A DNA stretch of 25,497 bases, taken from IMG/VR virus record IMGVR_UViG_3300006914_000022, positions 1-25,497 of that record; one strand, written 5' to 3'. Made by a program: the position numbers and the translations under genes. Below, piece by piece: positions 21,167 through 25,497 of the stretch. Numbering within the stretch: the first letter of the stretch is position 1; every line of letters starts with the position of its first letter. Under the pieces are notes generated by a model. That model worked only from the letters and a program-made list of their open reading frames with translations. It was not told where the DNA came from and searched no databases. The stretch is from a virus.

Positions 21167-21911
21167 TAGCTTTGTTCGGCAGACCGTTAGTCACCCGCTG
21201 CCGGCGATCATTGGAGCGGCTACGGGTGGTCTTGGTATGGGTCTTCTTTCTGGCGGACTGGCTGGGGTTGGTGTGCAAGATCTTATGCGGAACGCCAAGG
21301 TGCATAAAGAAGAATATAAGAACGCCATAAATGCGGCCAACGGAAATGGGCAAGACTCTTTGGAGCAATTAGCGGCCGACGAAGAAGCCAAGCGAAGGGC
21401 GCTGGGTCTTCAACAGCAGGGGCAGATCAACGCTTTCGCCGACCAACAGCAACAGGCGGCGGCGGATTACCATACGAAGCTGGCACAGTCTCTCGCTCAT
21501 CAGGGGCAGGATTTCTTTTCCCTTGAGAATCCCGGCATCCTTGAGGACTTGAATAGCCGGGGCCTCTTTACCTCCCAGACCGCGCGCGATCAGGCCCAGG
21601 CGAACGCCCTGAAGGAAATCGCGCTGAACAATAATCAGCAGCTCTCCAACTTCGATACGTCCTCCTTCAACAACATCAACGACATCCGGGGAACAGGGTT
21701 AAGCGCCATGCTGGGTGGAGATCAGTCGGCTCTGGACGCCGCGCTTGAGTTGCGGAAGGCTGGCATTCAACATCAATTCGATCAGCAGGCACAGCAGGCG
21801 CAGATGTCCTTTGCACAAATGATGGCGCAAAAACAGCAGCGGCAACAGCTTCTTTCTTCGATCATTGGCCTAGGGGGTTCCTTGGGCGGTGGTTTCTTGG
21901 GGAGGGCTTAA
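21129..21911 (+). CDS. Ejection / internal virion protein with Gly-rich membrane segments, 260 aa
   Basis: AAGGAG lies before the ATG. A Gly/Ala-rich hydrophobic segment (residues ~25-50) and another at the C-terminus (about 240-258) flank a long Gln/Ala-rich helical middle. This pattern matches proteins such as T7 gp14 or P22 gp7, which are ejected and form the channel through the envelope. It is the first of three large genes between spike and holin, where podovirus ejection proteins are found. Overlaps the next gene (TAATG). Confidence 0.65.
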   Translation: MGWSIKKPLGSNNSFVRQTVSHPLPAIIGAATGGLGMGLLSGGLAGVGVQDLMRNAKVHKEEYKNAINAANGNGQDSLEQLAADEEAKRRALGLQQQGQINAFADQQQQAAADYHTKLAQSLAHQGQDFFSLENPGILEDLNSRGLFTSQTARDQAQANALKEIALNNNQQLSNFDTSSFNNINDIRGTGLSAMLGGDQSALDAALELRKAGIQHQFDQQAQQAQMSFAQMMAQKQQRQQLLSSIIGLGGSLGGGFLGRA

Positions 21912-23065
21912 TGGCCATCAAACTTCCGCAAGCCCGATTCTCCGACGCCCCGCGCCGGCCTACCCCCAAGGACAATACTGATTTGATCCTGAGGGTCATG
22001 GGGAACAATCCCTATGCCCAAGCCATCGATCAGATCACGCCCGTTCTCTCAAAGGCGCTGGAGCAGCGAGCCCTGCGGCGCCGCCAGGCCAACACTGTGC
22101 AGCAGATGGCCTCTACCGCCGGCGAGGCGCCGCCAGACCAGAACAATGGTCTTGATCCGGAGACTTACGGGAAACTCCTGGCGATCAAGACCGGCCGGGC
22201 CAATGAGGCGCGGCAAGAGAAATTGAACGCGGCGGAGGAGGCGCGCAAGAACAACCTGGCCGTGCTCCAGGCGCTTCAGGCGCAGAGTGGTTATACGGGA
22301 ACCGATGCCAATGGGAAACCAGTAACTTACCCGGGGATCAGGGGGATCCAACCCTCAATCAATGACCAGGGGCTATTCCAGTTGGGGACCGAAGGATTTC
22401 AGCCGGGAATGAAACCTATCGTGGGCGCCGGGAAAGGTGCCGGTGGCGGAGGGTATAGCATTCCCCGTGGCGTAGATCCGGCAACCAATCGCGTGGTCTA
22501 TTCGGATTCGAAGCGGATGGGGCTCTTCTATGACGATGGGAAGCCTTACACCGGCGGGGCACCGGGCGCGCTTAATCTCAAGACGCTTCCGTCGGACCAA
22601 ATCCAGAAAGAGACGGACCTAGCCTCCTTGAAGTTCTCTCTCGACAAGGTGAAGGGCGCCTACAACGATGATCTGGTGGGGCCGCTTGGAGCGAGAGTTG
22701 GGCGCGGTAAGCAATACCTGGAAGGGACTTCCACGCCCGAGGCGGCCGACTTCTATAGCAACGTTGCGGACCTCAAGAATCAGATGCTCTATCTGCGATC
22801 CGGCAAGCAGATCAATGAAAGCGAGTATAACCGGCTCTTGCAGGCGCTCCCCAACGAATACATGTCCCCGACGGACTTCAAGAAGCGGCTCTCGAACTTC
22901 GAACAGCTCTACAATAACATCGTGACGACGCGGCAGAATGCGCTTCAGGGGTCAGGGTATCGGATGCCACAGCAGCCGACACTTCAAACTCTGAACGCGC
23001 CCACCCCCACAAAAGTGACCCATCGCTGGAATCCACAGACGAAGAAAGTTGAGGTTATTCCCTAA
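21911..23065 (+). CDS. Putative ejection protein, 384 aa
   Basis: ATG overlaps the previous stop (TAATG). N-terminal helices are rich in Arg/Gln/Ala (about 30-115), a Gly-rich middle follows (YTG/GGGGYS), then a C-terminal helical region (about 230-340). The protein is basic and cysteine-free and has no enzymatic motif. Position between the two other ejection-type genes is the main evidence. Could also be a tail accessory protein. Confidence 0.55.
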   Translation: MAIKLPQARFSDAPRRPTPKDNTDLILRVMGNNPYAQAIDQITPVLSKALEQRALRRRQANTVQQMASTAGEAPPDQNNGLDPETYGKLLAIKTGRANEARQEKLNAAEEARKNNLAVLQALQAQSGYTGTDANGKPVTYPGIRGIQPSINDQGLFQLGTEGFQPGMKPIVGAGKGAGGGGYSIPRGVDPATNRVVYSDSKRMGLFYDDGKPYTGGAPGALNLKTLPSDQIQKETDLASLKFSLDKVKGAYNDDLVGPLGARVGRGKQYLEGTSTPEAADFYSNVADLKNQMLYLRSGKQINESEYNRLLQALPNEYMSPTDFKKRLSNFEQLYNNIVTTRQNALQGSGYRMPQQPTLQTLNAPTPTKVTHRWNPQTKKVEVIP

Positions 23066-24156
23066 TGGCTCGCGTTGATATTAATGGAAACGTAGTTGAG
23101 TTTCCTGACTCCCTCTCGGAGGAGGAGCTGAACCAGGCCGTTTCTTCGGCGGCCACTCAGCTTGGAACTCAGGACAAGAGGAGTCTGCCGGTGAAGGCCT
23201 GGCAAGCGCTGAGGAAGCCTGAAGAGATGTCCCGCGCCGGACTTCAGATGCTGGCGAATTATGTCCCGAAGCCTGAGCCGACGGGGAATCTTCCATTGGA
23301 TTTGATCAAAGGAACGCCCCGTGTCGCGGCGGACACGATAGCCGAGGCGGCCCCGGGATTTATTTCTCGGGGAGCCCTTGTGACGGCGGGAGCGCTTAGG
23401 GGCGCGCAGAGCATCGCTCCGGAACTTGCGGCCATCGGGAAACCGATGTTGCGTGCGATAGGATCACAGGCAGAAGAAATGTCTGGCATTGCGCCCAGGG
23501 CGGCAGGATCTCTTGAGGCGGCCTATAAAGACCCGAGTCTGATCTTCTCCAAAGGGAAACAGGCGGCCGGACAATTCTATGAAGCGGCCAAGGATGAGTT
23601 GAATTCGGCCAGCCACGCTTTTCGCCCGACCTCCATTAATCCTGAAGGCGTCGTGAATATGGAGAAAACCGGCGACATCCTTTCTGGAATGTATAAGCCG
23701 ATGGAGATTCTTGATAAGGCCAATGAGTTCATTCGGGGCGGTGGAAAGTTGGAGCCGGCGGAGGCATTGAAGGTTCGGAAAGCGATCGATGTTCTTCTGA
23801 AATCAAAACAGTCGATGCCCGATGAGCTTTACAAGATGCGCGATGAGTTCGATGCCATGGCGAAGGCCAGCTCAAATATCGCCACCGGTGATGAAACCTA
23901 TGTGCGGGGAATGCGGGCCCAGGCCCTTCGCAATCTTTTCCCTCAGAATAAATATGGCGGCGCATCCGCCTTCAAAACCATGCTCCTAAAACTGACGGGC
24001 GGCATGGCCGCGCCATTGCTTTCTCCTGTGGTTCAGGGTGGTGCAGCGACGGCGGCTGGAGTTGTTTCGCGAGCAGCAGAGCCTTTAATGCAACCGCGAA
24101 TGGTCGCGCTCTTATCCGCCCTTGCCCGTCGTAAGGAGAAATCCAATGCCCAATAA
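23065..24156 (+). CDS. Putative ejection protein with hydrophobic segments, 363 aa
   Basis: Also starts by TAATG overlap. The opening MARVDINGNVVEFPDSLSEE is a common N-terminal domain of large phage internal or ejection proteins. Ala/Gly-rich amphipathic segments occur at about 85-120 and 300-345, and the protein ends in a basic tail. No transglycosylase motif was seen. Together with the previous two it completes a three-gene ejection set. Confidence 0.6.
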   Translation: MARVDINGNVVEFPDSLSEEELNQAVSSAATQLGTQDKRSLPVKAWQALRKPEEMSRAGLQMLANYVPKPEPTGNLPLDLIKGTPRVAADTIAEAAPGFISRGALVTAGALRGAQSIAPELAAIGKPMLRAIGSQAEEMSGIAPRAAGSLEAAYKDPSLIFSKGKQAAGQFYEAAKDELNSASHAFRPTSINPEGVVNMEKTGDILSGMYKPMEILDKANEFIRGGGKLEPAEALKVRKAIDVLLKSKQSMPDELYKMRDEFDAMAKASSNIATGDETYVRGMRAQALRNLFPQNKYGGASAFKTMLLKLTGGMAAPLLSPVVQGGAATAAGVVSRAAEPLMQPRMVALLSALARRKEKSNAQ

Positions 24157-24505
24157 GCCGCGTCAGCGTCTTGCACAATCATTGGCGCCGGCCGTCATGT
24201 TCCCGACTCCGAAGACGAACCAGGAACGCCTCGCCAATGAACTTTTCGCCAACACCGTGAAGATGCATAACTATGGGCCGGACGATCCGATCCCGTGGGA
24301 ATCTTTCGCCACTTCACCCGAAGAGAGTGGAGTAAATCCGGGGCCCCCCGCTGGTCTTGGGTGGGGCGTAGTGCCACAGGCCGCCGCTGCTCAGCCGGTC
24401 GGCCTCATGAAGCGGACGGGGAACGCCATCGATGATGCCATGCTCAAGCTCATGATGTTGGGGTTTGACCCTGCGGAGTTTTCGCCCCAACGGAAAAAGC
24501 GGTAG
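24146..24505 (+). CDS. Small basic protein before lysis genes, 119 aa
   Basis: AAGGAG lies before ATG 24146, overlapping the previous gene by 11 bases; the frame extends to 24122, but that part reads into it. Pro-rich, with a short helix near residues 85-105 and a basic end. Unrecognised. A 104-base gap follows (24506-24609). It has a GGCC-AGAA-GGCC hairpin at once after the stop, no gene with a usable start, and Arg-rich versus Leu-rich complementary frames that I do not trust. Confidence 0.55.
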   Translation: MPNKPRQRLAQSLAPAVMFPTPKTNQERLANELFANTVKMHNYGPDDPIPWESFATSPEESGVNPGPPAGLGWGVVPQAAAAQPVGLMKRTGNAIDDAMLKLMMLGFDPAEFSPQRKKR

Positions 24506-24609
24506 GGCCAGAAGGCCGAACAGGGCGAAACAGAGGGCAAAAAGGATTCTGGCGGCAAGACGCATATTCAAGTATGGCTTGGGGAGGAGCCGCTTTCAAG
24601 GGGTTCATT

Positions 24610-24813
24610 ATGCACAAAGACACCGGAGAGTCATCCATCGTCACCGATAAGGAGATACCTAAGCTCCTTCGATACACAATGCTCTTCATAGACCGCGTGG
24701 GATTCCCCATCGTGGCGTTTCTCATTATGGCCTATATGTGTTTTGTGACGATCCAGAAGAATACGGAGGCTTTGGGGAACCTGACCGAGGCCGTGAAGTC
24801 TTTGAGGAAATGA
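24610..24813 (+). CDS. Holin, single transmembrane helix, 67 aa
   Basis: ATG 24610 is preferred to the in-frame ATG at 24574 because AAGGGG lies seven bases before it. One clear transmembrane helix (about 29-48) separates a charged N-terminus from a polar amphipathic C-terminus (QKNTEALGNLTEAVKSLRK). Size and topology fit one-helix phage holins. It lies next to, and coupled with, the endolysin gene, so its job is to permeabilise the inner membrane and release or activate that enzyme. Confidence 0.75.
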   Translation: MHKDTGESSIVTDKEIPKLLRYTMLFIDRVGFPIVAFLIMAYMCFVTIQKNTEALGNLTEAVKSLRK

Positions 24814-24815
24814 CC

Positions 24816-25235
24816 ATGTCCGAATTCAGTGAGGCGAGCAAAAAAGCATTGTCGTCGGCGCATCCGAAGCTCCGGGAGCTTTTCAATGAAGTGGCGAAGA
24901 CGGTGGACTGCACGGTGATCTGCGGGACGCGGAGCCAGGAGGAGCAGGACAAGGCCTTCGCTATGGGAAAGAGCAAGGTGCAATATCCCAACTCCAAGCA
25001 TAACGCCTATCCGAGCCTGGCGGTGGACGTGGCGCCGTGGCCCATCGATTGGAATGATGAGAAGCGGTTTTATTACTTCGCAGGATATGTGCGGGCGACG
25101 GCGGAACGGCTGGGCATGAAAATTCGATATGGAGGGGATTGGAATGGGAATTTCGATCTCAAGGATCAAAACTTTTTTGACCTCGATCACTTTGAGTTGG
25201 TCCTGGACGCTGCCGACGTTCAGCCGGCGAATTAA
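24816..25235 (+). CDS. Endolysin, M15 peptidase (L-Ala-D-Glu type), 139 aa
   Basis: Cleaves peptidoglycan stem peptides. Zinc-binding and catalytic motifs: SKHN...SLAVDV with His62 and Asp71, and DLDHFE (122-127) with His125 as the third ligand, as in M15C endolysins of T5 and Listeria phages. ATG 24816 has GAGG eight bases upstream; the ATG at 24810, overlapping the holin stop, is only two bases from it. No signal peptide, so it needs the holin. Length fits a single-domain lysin. Confidence 0.9.
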   Translation: MSEFSEASKKALSSAHPKLRELFNEVAKTVDCTVICGTRSQEEQDKAFAMGKSKVQYPNSKHNAYPSLAVDVAPWPIDWNDEKRFYYFAGYVRATAERLGMKIRYGGDWNGNFDLKDQNFFDLDHFELVLDAADVQPAN

Positions 25236-25249
25236 AAAGGAGGGCGAAC

Positions 25250-25492
25250 ATGGAAACGCTCAAGATGTGGTTGGTGAAGATGATCGGAAAAAGGATCGAT
25301 GCGGATCTGACGAAATGGGGCATCTCTAAGACAAAGGTCATTGCCTGGATCGGGGTGTTGGTGGTAATTGTGCAGAAGGTGGGCCCGCTCTTGGGACATC
25401 CGGTGGTGATCCCGCCGGACGTATTTAAGTTGTTGGAGGCGCTGGGACTTTGGGCGCTACGGGACGGCATGGATCAGAATGTCGCAGCTTGA
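25250..25492 (+). CDS. Second small membrane protein, 80 aa
   Basis: AAAGGAGG lies before the ATG. One transmembrane helix (about 29-48), then an amphipathic segment with PDVFKLLEALGLWAL, which may dip into the membrane. Next to the lysin, it could be an antiholin, second holin or spanin-like protein; no lipobox or embedded second frame was found. The complete gene ends five bases before the window does. Confidence 0.6.
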   Translation: METLKMWLVKMIGKRIDADLTKWGISKTKVIAWIGVLVVIVQKVGPLLGHPVVIPPDVFKLLEALGLWALRDGMDQNVAA

Positions 25493-25497
25493 GGACG

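Noticed and set aside
24314-24571. Minus-strand 85-aa frame with a signal-like N-terminus
   Set aside because: The hydrophobic start is the complement of an Arg/Lys-rich stretch; it has no ribosome site and opposes a coupled rightward operon.
24465-24650. Arg-rich plus-strand frame in the gap before the holin
   Set aside because: TTG start without a spaced ribosome site, overlapping both neighbours; composition alone is not enough.

Overview
This window is most of the late (packaging, virion and lysis) half of a tailed dsDNA bacteriophage with a podovirus-type layout. The rightward order is small terminase, large terminase, portal, scaffold, major capsid, head-surface proteins, head-tail adaptor, tail-hub/DNA-stabilisation protein, tail fibre, pectate-lyase-fold tailspike, ejection-type proteins and a holin/endolysin module. 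There is no tape-measure, sheath or tail-tube gene, which argues against a long tail. No rRNA, tRNA, integrase, polymerase or CRISPR array was seen. The host cannot be named. Lipoprotein and Sec signals and a tailspike fit a Gram-negative-type envelope, but that is inference.

Region by region. (1) Positions 1-611 hold a leftward operon of very small genes running off the left edge: a 42-aa lipoprotein candidate, a 52-aa zinc ribbon and a 94-aa HTPTPW-type protein. Their upstream DNA (649-769) has a sigma70-like promoter whose predicted transcript begins exactly at one arm of a long hairpin. That hairpin is mutually exclusive with an intrinsic terminator, so it looks like a leader attenuator. 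(2) Positions 820-1330 are a divergent control region. It holds a near-consensus rightward promoter, tandem 15-bp operators 21 bp apart, an upstream palindrome built from the same half-site, a 57-aa ORF, and a second promoter with a different palindrome. (3) Positions 1378-9868 hold the packaging and head genes, tightly packed with ATGA/GTGA/TAATG overlaps and several tiny genes that a length cut-off would miss. A close match to the chromosomal ParB site parS lies at 6812-6827. (4) Positions 9918-13227 are a modification cassette inside the virion operon: GT4 glycosyltransferase, SAM methyltransferase, zinc ribbon, GT-A glycosyltransferase, then a protein with a eukaryote-like C2H2 finger. (5) Positions 13237-16052 hold four consecutive proteins that all begin with a Sec signal peptide. 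At least two of them look like viral appendage proteins. (6) Positions 16116-24505 hold tail and ejection genes; the first probably starts at a rare AUU codon. (7) Positions 24610-25492 hold the holin, an M15 peptidase endolysin and a second small membrane protein.

Together the rightward genes build the particle (terminase fills the scaffolded capsid through the portal; adaptor, hub, fibre and spike complete the tail; ejection proteins travel with the DNA) and then lyse the cell. The parts least explained by known phage biology are the leader attenuator, the parS-like site, and the glycosylation/methylation cassette followed by four exported appendage-like proteins.
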